DNA from: Flavobacteriaceae bacterium
GTDB lineage: Bacteria; Bacteroidota; Bacteroidia; Flavobacteriales; Flavobacteriaceae
Direction of reading: 5' to 3'
DNA length: 13,157 nucleotides
Assembly (NCBI GenBank): GCA_008081175.1
Contig: VMCW01000168.1
Location: 1-13,157, forward strand
Positions within the stretch are counted from its first letter, which is position 1. Each line of letters opens with the position of its first letter. This document shows, piece after piece, positions 1 to 6,190 of the stretch. Under the pieces are notes generated by a model. The model saw only the letters and a list, made by a program, of their open reading frames with translations. It made no database searches and was not told where the DNA came from. The translations under genes and the position numbers were made by a program.

Positions 1-852
1 AAAGTTTTTGTGTTTGTCAACCAGAAACTCAATGGTTCCTGCGCCTTCATATTTTATAAATTCAGTAGCTTTTACTGCAGCTTCACCCATTTTTTTTCTC
101 AATGCAGAAGTCATAAAAGGCGAGGGAGTTTCTTCGGTCAGTTTTTGATGACGTCTTTGTATGGAGCAGTCTCGCTCTGAAAGATGACAAGCTTTTCCTG
201 TAGAATCACCAACAACTTGAATTTCGATATGTCGAGGCTCTTCAATGAGTTTTTCCATATACATGCCATCATTTCCAAAGGCAGCAGCAGCTTCTTGACG
301 AGCACTATTCCATGCTTTTTCTAGCTCTTCTGGTTTCCAAACAGCGCGCATACCTTTACCACCTCCACCAGCAGTAGCCTTTAACATAACGGGATAGCCC
401 ACTTCTAGAGCAAGTTTTTCTGCTTCTTCAAAAGAAGGGATTATTCCATCAGACCCAGGGATTGTAGGAACACCTGCAGCCTGCATGGTTGCTTTTGCAG
501 AAGCTTTATCTCCCATTTTGTCAATCATAGAGGGAGAAGCACCGATAAATTTGATGTCGTGTTGTGCACAGATTTCAGAAAATTTGGCATTTTCTGAAAG
601 AAAACCATAGCCGGGATGAATCGCATCTGCATTTGTAATCTCTGCAGCAGCGATGATGTTTGACATTTTTAAATAAGATTCATTGCTTTGAGCGGGACCA
701 ATACAGACTGCTTCGTCTGCAAAACGAACATGAAGACTGTCAACGTCTGCTTTAGAATAAACCGCAACGGTTTTAATGCCCATCTCTTTACAAGTACGGA
801 TAACACGCATGGCAATTTCACCGCGGTTGGCAATCAATATCTTGTTAAACAT
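1..852 (-). CDS. accC: Acetyl-CoA carboxylase biotin carboxylase subunit, partial (C-terminus off window)
   Basis: This subunit carboxylates the biotin carried by AccB, using ATP and bicarbonate, in the first committed step of fatty-acid synthesis in the cytoplasm. The visible 284 codons run without a stop to base 1. They start at an ATG with the typical opening MFNKILIANRGEIAMRVIR. The biotin carboxylase N-terminal fold covers about residues 1-110, with HPGYGFLSEN at 79-88. The ATP-grasp domain follows, with the glycine-rich loop GGGGKGM at 162-168, HIEIQV at 208-213, and ERDCSIQRR at 226-234. E. coli AccC is about 449 residues, so roughly 165 residues are missing at the window edge. The gene starts 9 bases after the accB stop, so the two are surely co-transcribed. 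Related biotin carboxylase domains occur in propionyl-CoA and pyruvate carboxylases, but the directly linked stand-alone accB and fabH favour AccC. Confidence 0.95.
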   Translation of the reverse strand, partial: MFNKILIANRGEIAMRVIRTCKEMGIKTVAVYSKADVDSLHVRFADEAVCIGPAQSNESYLKMSNIIAAAEITNADAIHPGYGFLSENAKFSEICAQHDIKFIGASPSMIDKMGDKASAKATMQAAGVPTIPGSDGIIPSFEEAEKLALEVGYPVMLKATAGGGGKGMRAVWKPEELEKAWNSARQEAAAAFGNDGMYMEKLIEEPRHIEIQVVGDSTGKACHLSERDCSIQRRHQKLTEETPSPFMTSALRKKMGEAAVKATEFIKYEGAGTIEFLVDKHKNF

Positions 853-861
853 ATCGGACTT

Positions 862-1347
862 TTAAGAGGGGTTAATCACAAATAGTGGCTGATCAAATTC
901 TACAGGTGAGGCATCGTCGACTAAAATTTTAACGACCGTTCCGCTGACTTCTGATTCAATCTCATTAAATAGTTTCATCGCTTCGATAACACATAGCACA
1001 TCCCCTTCCTTAATTGTATCTCCTACTTCTACAAAAGAAGGTTTATCAGGAGCAGATTTTCTGTAAAAAGTACCTATAATGGGTGATTTAATGGTTATAA
1101 GATGCTCATCATCAGAAGATTTTTCTTCTTTTTGAGGTGCTTCTGTAGCTACAGGTGCACTATTAGGAATCGCTGTGGGTACAACTGGAATAGATTGAAG
1201 TTGCTGAACTAAACCACTGTTTTCAATCTGTGCTGGCTCAGAACCTGTTTTAATTGTAATTTTTATTTCTTCTGTCTCGAGCTTTACTTCTTGTGCTCCA
1301 GATTTCGCAACAAATTTGATTAGGTTTTGAATGTCTTTAAGATCCAT
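862..1347 (-). CDS. accB: Acetyl-CoA carboxylase biotin carboxyl carrier protein (BCCP)
   Basis: This protein carries biotin between the carboxylase (AccC) and carboxyltransferase halves of acetyl-CoA carboxylase. It has 161 residues, close to the usual 150-160. The N-terminal region (1-35, MDLKDIQNLIKFVAKSG) is the helical AccB start. A Pro/Ala/Glu-rich flexible linker covers about 36-80. The biotinyl-lipoyl domain covers about 83-159, with the biotinylation motif EAMKLFNE and the acceptor lysine at Lys125. I chose the ATG at 1347 because it gives the family N-terminus. The frame stays open for 18 more codons to a TTG at 1401, but that extension overlaps the 3' end of fabH and does not resemble AccB. 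The gene lies 20 bases after fabH and 9 bases before accC, in one operon. There is no visible Shine-Dalgarno sequence, as is normal for Bacteroidota. Confidence 0.95.
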   Translation of the reverse strand: MDLKDIQNLIKFVAKSGAQEVKLETEEIKITIKTGSEPAQIENSGLVQQLQSIPVVPTAIPNSAPVATEAPQKEEKSSDDEHLITIKSPIIGTFYRKSAPDKPSFVEVGDTIKEGDVLCVIEAMKLFNEIESEVSGTVVKILVDDASPVEFDQPLFVINPS

Positions 1348-1367
1348 ATTGTTTGTTATATTTTGTT

Positions 1368-2372
1368 TTAATAAGCCCAGGTAAGGTGCGCAGCACCCCA
1401 AGTAAATCCTCCACCAAAGGCTGTAAAAACGAGTTTGTCTCCTTGTTTTAATTGAGTTTCATAATCATTTAACAACAACGGCAAGGTTGCTGCAGTTGTA
1501 TTTCCGTAGTACGCTATGTTCATTAACACTTTTTCCTCTTTTAAATTTAGGCGTTGTGCGGTAGCATCTACAATCCTTTTATTTGCTTGGTGAGGGACGA
1601 GATAGTCTAGTGTTTGTTCGTTTAAATTATTACGCAGCATTATTTGTTCAGCTACATGAGACATTTCAGAAACGGCATATTTGAAAACCGTTCTGCCATC
1701 TTGATGGATGTTATGCCACCCCTCATCTAATGTTTTTTGTGATGTTGGGAACAAAGAACCTCCTGCCTTTATTCTCAAGGACATACGGTCTGTTCCGTCA
1801 CTTCTAAAATATTCATCTTCCCAGCCGTATTCGTTGGGACTGGGCTCGAACAAAACAGCGCCTCCACCGTCGCCAAAAATAATGCAAGTTGTACGGTCTG
1901 TATAATCAACTATCGAAGACATCTTGTCTGCTCCTATGAGGAGTACTTTTTTGTATCGACCAGAGCAAATATAAGCAGCTGCGGTACTCATTCCGTATAA
2001 AAATCCGGAGCAGGCTGCATTAAGGTCATAAGCAAAAGCTTGTGTAGCGCCTATTGAGGAGGCAACGTATGCGGCGGTTGCTGCGACATGAAGATCGGGT
2101 GTTACTGTCGCTACCAGTACAAGATCTATAGTGGTGGGATCTAATTTCTTTTTAGCAATTAAATCTTGGGCGGCCTTAATGGCAAGGTAGGAAGTGGGTT
2201 TATCATCATCTGATAGTATCCTACGCTCTTTTATACCTGTTCGGCTTTGTATCCATTCATCACTAGTATCTACCATTTTCTCCAAGGTTTGGTTCGATAG
2301 TATTGTATCAGGTGTGTATCCTCCTACTGCTGTGATAGCAGCTTTGAGTACTTGTTTTCCCTCTAGGCCCAT
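1368..2372 (-). CDS. fabH: 3-oxoacyl-ACP synthase III (KAS III)
   Basis: FabH condenses an acyl-CoA primer with malonyl-ACP to begin type II fatty-acid synthesis. The protein has 334 residues, a normal length. The thiolase-fold catalytic triad is visible: Cys121 in NAACSGFLYG, His261 in VPHQANKRI and Asn291 in YYGNTTAATLP. The glycine-rich end FTAFGGGFTWG (316-326) is also typical. The ATG at 2372 is the first start after an in-frame TAA eleven codons upstream. The frame enters family-like sequence (AAITAVGGYTPDTILSN) at residue 11, so a slightly shorter N-terminus is possible but no better start codon is visible. accB and accC follow at 20 and 9 bases. Upstream lies a terminator after rpmF, so fabH-accB-accC probably has its own promoter. 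Primer preference (acetyl versus branched acyl-CoA) cannot be read from the sequence, although branched iso acids are common in this phylum. Confidence 0.96.
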   Translation of the reverse strand: MGLEGKQVLKAAITAVGGYTPDTILSNQTLEKMVDTSDEWIQSRTGIKERRILSDDDKPTSYLAIKAAQDLIAKKKLDPTTIDLVLVATVTPDLHVAATAAYVASSIGATQAFAYDLNAACSGFLYGMSTAAAYICSGRYKKVLLIGADKMSSIVDYTDRTTCIIFGDGGGAVLFEPSPNEYGWEDEYFRSDGTDRMSLRIKAGGSLFPTSQKTLDEGWHNIHQDGRTVFKYAVSEMSHVAEQIMLRNNLNEQTLDYLVPHQANKRIVDATAQRLNLKEEKVLMNIAYYGNTTAATLPLLLNDYETQLKQGDKLVFTAFGGGFTWGAAHLTWAY

Positions 2373-2392
2373 GTATTGCTCTGCGTTTTCAG

Positions 2393-2400
2393 CAAAAATA
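2393..2400 (-). promoter_or_regulatory. Possible -7 promoter element for fabH-accB-accC
   Basis: On the minus strand TATTTTTG fits the Bacteroidota -7 consensus TAnnTTTG and lies 20 bases before the fabH ATG, which would give a short leader. No TTTG or TTG -33 element sits 17-23 bases upstream. In such A/T-rich DNA a chance match is quite possible. The strongest reason to expect a promoter here is the terminator just upstream. Confidence 0.35.
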
Positions 2401-2446
2401 ACTTAGTGAAGATAATGATTTTTAATGCAATTGAAACTATTCCAAC

Positions 2447-2474
2447 AAAAAAGCCCTCCCTAAAAAGGAGAGCC
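2447..2474 (-). terminator. Rho-independent terminator after rpmF
   Basis: Read on the minus strand, GCTCTCC and GGAGGGC form a 7-bp stem with one G-U pair (bases 2467-2473 with 2453-2459) and a 7-base loop. An uninterrupted run of six U follows (2452-2447). It begins 19 bases after the rpmF stop codon. It should end most yceD-rpmF transcripts before fabH. Confidence 0.8.
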
Positions 2475-2492
2475 ATTAATTATTTTATTGGG

Positions 2493-2690
2493 TTAGGCTT
2501 CAGCGGTTTCTGTCGCATCAACGAGGACTTTACCTCTGTAGTATAATTTTCCTTCGTGCCAGTGAGCCCTATGGTACAAATGAGCTTCACCTGTTTTGGA
2601 ACAAGTAGCAATTTGTTGATCTGCAGCCTTATAATGGGTGCGTCTTTTATCTCTTCTTGTTTTGGATATTTTCCGTTTAGGATGTGCCAT
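2493..2690 (-). CDS. rpmF: 50S ribosomal protein L32 (zinc-ligand-poor form)
   Basis: L32 is a small protein of the large ribosomal subunit. The 65 residues begin with the highly conserved MAHPKRKISKTRRDKRR, rich in Lys and Arg for rRNA contact. The zinc-ribbon L32 of many bacteria has two CxxC pairs. Here only Cys30 remains (IATCSKTGEAHLYHR), and His residues occur at 37, 40, 43 and 45. The second half, HEGKLYYRGKVLVD, matches the pattern I know from Bacteroidota L32. The start ATG at 2690 is unambiguous. The gene follows yceD/DUF177 by 18 bases, a pairing also seen in E. coli (yceD-rpmF), and is followed by a terminator. The cysteine-poor form is probably a lineage trait and not damage. Confidence 0.95.
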   Translation of the reverse strand: MAHPKRKISKTRRDKRRTHYKAADQQIATCSKTGEAHLYHRAHWHEGKLYYRGKVLVDATETAEA

Positions 2691-2708
2691 AATTTTAGTT
2701 TTTAAACC

Positions 2709-3230
2709 TTACAAAAGGTCTTTTAATTTATTCCATCTAGGGTCTTGTTGACCGTTTAATTTTTCTTCTTTTGGTTCTAACGCTTTGAGTTTTTTCAGGA
2801 TTTCACTTTCTAATGTTCCATTTTCAATGCCGGGATGAACCCTTTTAATTGGCAAAGAAAGGACAACCATTTCATAAAAATAGTGCCCTACATTGATTTG
2901 GTAACTCCCTTCAGGGAGAACTATTATTTCATCGGGATCATTGTTTGAGGCAACTCCAAATTTGACTATCAGGTCATATTCTGTCATTACCTTGTGTTCA
3001 AACCATTCCGTAGAAACATCGCATTCAAGGGTCACTGTTCCTTTAATATCAAAATGAAGCTCTAAAAAGTTGGGTTTTTTGTCTAAAATCAAAAGGCCCT
3101 CCAGACTTGCTTCATTAAATTCATGAAACTCAAAATGTTCAAAGAACGTATTATCAATTGTAAAATTAAAAGTGTGTTTTCCGTCTTTTAACCCCACAAA
3201 AGGGAGTGTATATTCTTTCAACACATCCAT
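2709..3230 (-). CDS. yceD: YceD/DUF177 family protein, linked to 23S rRNA/L32
   Basis: This is a 173-residue DUF177 (YceD family) protein. Family members are encoded next to rpmF in many bacteria and plants have related proteins needed for 23S rRNA accumulation, so a role in large-subunit assembly is inferred. Visible features are the start MDVLKEYTLPFVGLKDGKH, the central segment FDIKGTVTLECDVSTEWF with one cysteine of a degenerate metal site, ILVLP-like IIVLPEGSYQINVGHYFYE, the segment LPIKRVHPG, and the end DPRWNKLKDLL, which is typical of this family. I chose the ATG at 3230. An alternative TTG at 3251 adds seven residues but lies within the probable -7 promoter box, so it would not be transcribed. 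rpmF follows after 18 bases. The protein has no signal peptide or membrane segment and should be cytoplasmic. Confidence 0.88.
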   Translation of the reverse strand: MDVLKEYTLPFVGLKDGKHTFNFTIDNTFFEHFEFHEFNEASLEGLLILDKKPNFLELHFDIKGTVTLECDVSTEWFEHKVMTEYDLIVKFGVASNNDPDEIIVLPEGSYQINVGHYFYEMVVLSLPIKRVHPGIENGTLESEILKKLKALEPKEEKLNGQQDPRWNKLKDLL

Positions 3231-3248
3231 TATTCGACATTTGAGCGG

Positions 3249-3256
3249 CAAATTTA
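3249..3256 (-). promoter_or_regulatory. Probable -7 promoter element for yceD-rpmF
   Basis: On the minus strand TAAATTTG matches the Bacteroidota -7 consensus TAnnTTTG. It ends 18 bases before the yceD ATG, predicting a leader of only about a dozen bases. No clear TTTG -33 element is seen at the right distance; the upstream DNA is simply A/T-rich. The position helps to decide the yceD start. Confidence 0.5.
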
Positions 3257-3286
3257 TAAAAAAATTTAACGTAACACATTAAAAAT

Positions 3287-3304
3287 TAAAGCGATCATGC
3301 TTTA
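3287..3304 (-). terminator. Weak hairpin directly after asd stop
   Basis: The minus strand reads TAAAGC, ATGATC, GCTTTA: a 6-bp inverted repeat with a 6-base loop immediately after the asd TAA. It is followed by AATTTTTAA. Only two of six pairs are G-C and the U run is broken, so it may be an inefficient terminator. Read-through into yceD is possible. Confidence 0.35.
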
Positions 3305-4309
3305 TTAATGTCTTAAACTCGATATTAAATTTTGATTGATGAGGTATTCGGCAATTTGAATGGTATTTGTCGCTGCCCCTTTTCTCAAGTTATCGGCTAC
3401 GATCCATAGGTTTATCCCATTCTCAATAGAGGAATCTCTTCGTATTCTACCCACAAAAACCTCGTCTTTGCCCTCTGCATCAATGGGCATAGGATAGCGA
3501 TTTTTTTCAGGTTGATCTACTACTACAACTCCGGGTGTATGACTTAGAATTTCTTTAATTTCAGAAACCTCAAAAGGTTTTTCAAATTCCACATTTACCG
3601 ATTCGCTGTGACCACCCACTACAGGAATTCGTATAGCTGTAGCTGTAATTCCGATAGAGTGGTCCCCTAGAATTTTGTGTGTTTCATTTACTAACTTCAT
3701 TTCCTCTTTGGTATAATCATTTTCTAAAAACACATCACATTGAGGAAGTGCATTTTTATGAATAGGGTGGGGATAGGCTCTTTCGCCCTCTTTTCCCTGC
3801 ATTTCGTTATGAAGTTGTTCAACAGCTTTAACCCCTGTACCCGTAATAGACTGATAAGTGGAAACAACAATTCGCTTGATTCCAAATGCTTTGTGAAGTG
3901 GCGCAAGTGCCAATACCATCTGAATAGTTGAACAGTTGGGGTTGGCAATAATTTTATCCTCTGATGTAAGCTCCGCAGCATTGATTTCTGGCACGATCAG
4001 TTTTTTAGAAGCATCCATTCTCCAAGCAGAAGAATTGTCGATTACAATGGTTCCTACTGCGGCAAAACGTGGTGCCCACTCTAAAGAAGTTTCCCCACCA
4101 GCAGAAAACAAAGCAATATCAGGCCTAGAGGCAACTGCTTTTTCCAATCCAATAACATGAAGTGTTTGACCCTTATAATCAATTTGTTTGCCAACAGATC
4201 GTTCCGAAGCGACAACTAACAATTCACTTATTGGCAAATTGTGTTCTGCTAAAACAGTCAACATTACGTTTCCTACCATACCTGTTGCACCAACTACTGC
4301 TACTTTCAT
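3305..4309 (-). CDS. asd: Aspartate-semialdehyde dehydrogenase
   Basis: Asd reduces aspartyl phosphate to aspartate semialdehyde with NADPH. This is the branch point to lysine and diaminopimelate, threonine and methionine. The 334 residues begin MKVAVVGATGMVG, with the nucleotide-binding glycine loop GATGMVG at 7-13. The catalytic cysteine is Cys126 in ANPNCSTIQ, Gln153 lies in STYQSITGTG, and Arg227 and His234 lie in IRIPVVGGHSESV, all expected in this family. The length is normal and the ATG at 4309 is the natural start. The gene has its own strong promoter and is preceded by alr 98 bases upstream; both enzymes serve peptidoglycan precursor supply. The hairpin after the stop is weak, so some transcription may continue into yceD-rpmF. 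Confidence 0.96.
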   Translation of the reverse strand: MKVAVVGATGMVGNVMLTVLAEHNLPISELLVVASERSVGKQIDYKGQTLHVIGLEKAVASRPDIALFSAGGETSLEWAPRFAAVGTIVIDNSSAWRMDASKKLIVPEINAAELTSEDKIIANPNCSTIQMVLALAPLHKAFGIKRIVVSTYQSITGTGVKAVEQLHNEMQGKEGERAYPHPIHKNALPQCDVFLENDYTKEEMKLVNETHKILGDHSIGITATAIRIPVVGGHSESVNVEFEKPFEVSEIKEILSHTPGVVVVDQPEKNRYPMPIDAEGKDEVFVGRIRRDSSIENGINLWIVADNLRKGAATNTIQIAEYLINQNLISSLRH

Positions 4310-4324
4310 TTTTTAAAATTTTGG

Positions 4325-4356
4325 CAAACATACCGCTTACTACTTCATTGAACAAA
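4325..4356 (-). promoter_or_regulatory. Promoter of asd (Bacteroidota-type -33/-7)
   Basis: On the minus strand TTTG (4356-4353) is followed after exactly 20 bases by TATGTTTG (4332-4325). This fits the TTTG-N17-23-TAnnTTTG promoter recognised by the primary sigma factor of Bacteroidota. The -7 box ends 15 bases before the asd ATG, giving a very short leader. It is the best promoter match in the window. Confidence 0.72.
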
Positions 4357-4407
4357 TTGAAATCAGATTTAATTCAAAAAAATAACAATTTGTTGTATTT
4401 ATAACAA

Positions 4408-5502
4408 TTATATTGTTTTGTGGACGATACGCTTTATGCGTGGGCCTAATCCTGTTAACAATTCGTAACTGATGGTATTTCCTCGTTCAGCGAAGTCAGA
4501 AGCGGGATGGGAAGTCCCAAAGAAGGAAACTTCATCTCCTTCTTTGCAGGGAGTTTCGGTAACATCAATCATCAAAAGGTCCATACATATATTTCCTACG
4601 ATAGGGGCCCATTTCCCACGAACAAAAACCCTTCCTTTGTGATGACCAAAATGACGTCCAATGCCATCTGCATGCCCAACAGGCAATACTGCGATAAGAC
4701 TTTCTCTAGTTGTTTTCCATCCGTGATCATAACCTACATAAGCTCCTTTTTTGACGGTATGAATTTGACAAATTTTGCTCTTTAATTCAGAAACTACTTT
4801 GAGTTCTTGGTCCCAATGAGGCTGATTAGCATAGCCGTGAAGTGCAATTCCTACTCGAACGGCATCAAACTGATATTCCGGATAATTAAAAACTCCAGAG
4901 CTATTGAGTAAATGAAATTTAGGTGATTTAGGAGTTAGTTCTAAATGATGCTTTCTGAGGTCTAAAAAAGTTTTTAGTTGTAGTTTTGAAAGTGAGTCAT
5001 CTTTTGAAGCTTCAGAGGCAGCAAGATGGGAATAGACACTTTTTAAATCTAAAAAAGGTTCATTTAATTGATTTAATACCCATGAAACTTGACTTGGAGC
5101 AAACCCTATTCGATTCAATCCAGTATTGTATTTAATATGTACTGGATAGTTTTTTTCATTGTTTTTTTTAGCCAAAGAGCCGAATTTTTCTAATAGAGTT
5201 GTACTGTAAAGACACGGTTCTAATTGATGGGTGATCAAAGTGTCTAAACCTTCCAGTTGGGGATAAAAAACAAGTATCGGTTTTTTGATTCCTGATTTAC
5301 GAAGCAAAATTCCTTCTTCTGAATACGCTACAGCTAGAGCATCTACACCCAGTTCTTCCAAACGACGAGCAATAGGAATTGCAGCATTACCATAGGCTCC
5401 AGCTTTGACTACTGCTATAAGATCTGTTTTAGAATGCAAACGAGAGCGTATTACACGGTAGTTATGCTCTAAATTGGGGAGGTAAACGTGAAGTTCGCTC
5501 AA
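4408..5502 (-). CDS. alr: Alanine racemase (PLP-dependent), TTG start
   Basis: Alr interconverts L- and D-alanine and supplies D-alanine for peptidoglycan. The 364 residues are a normal length. The PLP lysine is Lys33 in VVKAGAYGNA; the more usual motif is KANAYGHG, so the asparagine after KA is Gly and the histidine is Asn. Other active-site elements are present: NTGLNRIGF (126-134), RVGIALHGY (216-224), the second catalytic base Tyr258 in YVGYDHGW, and NICMDLLMIDV (304-314). The start must be TTG at 5502: an in-frame stop lies two codons upstream, and the first internal Met is residue 307. It follows the tdk stop by 3 bases in the same frame, suggesting translational coupling. Only the alanine racemase module is visible; there is no fused MurF domain as found in some Bacteroidota. 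Confidence 0.94.
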   Translation of the reverse strand: MSELHVYLPNLEHNYRVIRSRLHSKTDLIAVVKAGAYGNAAIPIARRLEELGVDALAVAYSEEGILLRKSGIKKPILVFYPQLEGLDTLITHQLEPCLYSTTLLEKFGSLAKKNNEKNYPVHIKYNTGLNRIGFAPSQVSWVLNQLNEPFLDLKSVYSHLAASEASKDDSLSKLQLKTFLDLRKHHLELTPKSPKFHLLNSSGVFNYPEYQFDAVRVGIALHGYANQPHWDQELKVVSELKSKICQIHTVKKGAYVGYDHGWKTTRESLIAVLPVGHADGIGRHFGHHKGRVFVRGKWAPIVGNICMDLLMIDVTETPCKEGDEVSFFGTSHPASDFAERGNTISYELLTGLGPRIKRIVHKTI

Positions 5503-5505
5503 GAC

Positions 5506-6102
5506 TTAGGACTTTTTATTCTTCTTTTTTTGCTGGGCTTCTTGAAAGGAAGCTCTGGAAAGTGGTTCATAGCTTTCTTTTTCGCCGAGATGCACCAAGG
5601 ACTCTTCTTGGGCAGTACGAAAACTGTAATGCGCTAAATTGCCACTTCTCGTACAAATAGCATGAACTTTAGTGACATATTCTGCGGTAGCCATAAGAGC
5701 AGGCATTGGACCAAAAGGCTTTCCCTGATAATCCATGTCTAGACCAGCTACAATAACACGTACACCGTTATTTGCTAAATCATTGCACACCTGTACAATT
5801 TCATCATCAAAAAATTGTGCCTCGTCAATACCTACAACATCACAACCATCAGCCAAAATTCGAATTGTTGCAGCAGAGGGAACGGGAGTAGAAGGAATTT
5901 GATTTTGATCGTGGGAGGTAACTAGTTCATTGTCATAACGCTGATCGATAGCAGGTTTAAAAATCTCGATTTTTTGTTTTGCAAATTGGGCTCGACGAAG
6001 TCTGCGAATCAATTCTTCTGTTTTGCCAGAAAACATAGAGCCACAGATAACTTCTATCCAACCAAATTGTTCCTTCCCTTGTACAGTATTTTCTAAAAAC
6101 AT
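5506..6102 (-). CDS. tdk: Thymidine kinase (TK1/type II family)
   Basis: Tdk phosphorylates thymidine to dTMP in the salvage pathway in the cytoplasm. The 198 residues carry the P-loop GSMFSGKT (21-28), the DEAQFF motif (93-98) with the expected catalytic Glu94, and the segment VAGLDMDYQGKPFGP (118-132), which together identify the TK1-like family. The nucleoside-binding lasso follows at about 150-185 (YSFR, LGEKESYEPLSR). The usual four cysteines of the structural zinc site are reduced to Cys150 in AICTRSG; the second cysteine of the pair is Ser and the later pair is absent. The C-terminus is a short lysine-rich tail. The ATG at 6102 is clear. alr follows after 3 bases, so the two form an operon starting in the divergent region. 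Confidence 0.96.
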   Translation of the reverse strand: MFLENTVQGKEQFGWIEVICGSMFSGKTEELIRRLRRAQFAKQKIEIFKPAIDQRYDNELVTSHDQNQIPSTPVPSAATIRILADGCDVVGIDEAQFFDDEIVQVCNDLANNGVRVIVAGLDMDYQGKPFGPMPALMATAEYVTKVHAICTRSGNLAHYSFRTAQEESLVHLGEKESYEPLSRASFQEAQQKKKNKKS

Positions 6103-6150
6103 TTTGTAATTTTCAAAATGAAATCAGGGTGCTCATCTCTTCCCCTCAAA

Positions 6151-6158
6151 CAAAGGTA
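6151..6158 (-). promoter_or_regulatory. Probable -7 promoter element for tdk-alr
   Basis: On the minus strand TACCTTTG matches TAnnTTTG and lies 48 bases before the tdk ATG, predicting a leader of about 40 bases. A TTTG lies 24 bases further upstream, slightly longer than the usual spacing. The identical octamer occurs before the receptor gene at 11853-11860. On the plus strand the neighbouring TAAATTCG (6160-6167) is a one-mismatch -7 candidate for the divergent gene at 6191. Confidence 0.5.
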
Positions 6159-6190
6159 TTAAATTCGTACGGGTTGAAGCTTCAAAATCC

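Noticed and set aside
1348..1401. An 18-residue N-terminal extension of accB from a TTG codon
   Set aside because: It overlaps the end of fabH and does not look like AccB; the ATG at 1347 gives the family N-terminus.
3231..3251. A seven-residue longer yceD starting at TTG
   Set aside because: That TTG is the end of a TAAATTTG promoter box, so it should lie upstream of the transcript start.
3724..4404. Several open frames of 60-90 codons overlapping asd on both strands
   Set aside because: They overlap a clearly conserved gene, have odd composition and no recognisable motif; they are chance shadows.
4382..4409. Direct repeat ATAACAATT at 4382-4390 and 4401-4409 next to the alr stop
   Set aside because: It is nine A/T-rich bases in A/T-rich DNA and one copy overlaps the gene end; there is no further sign of an operator or mobile element.
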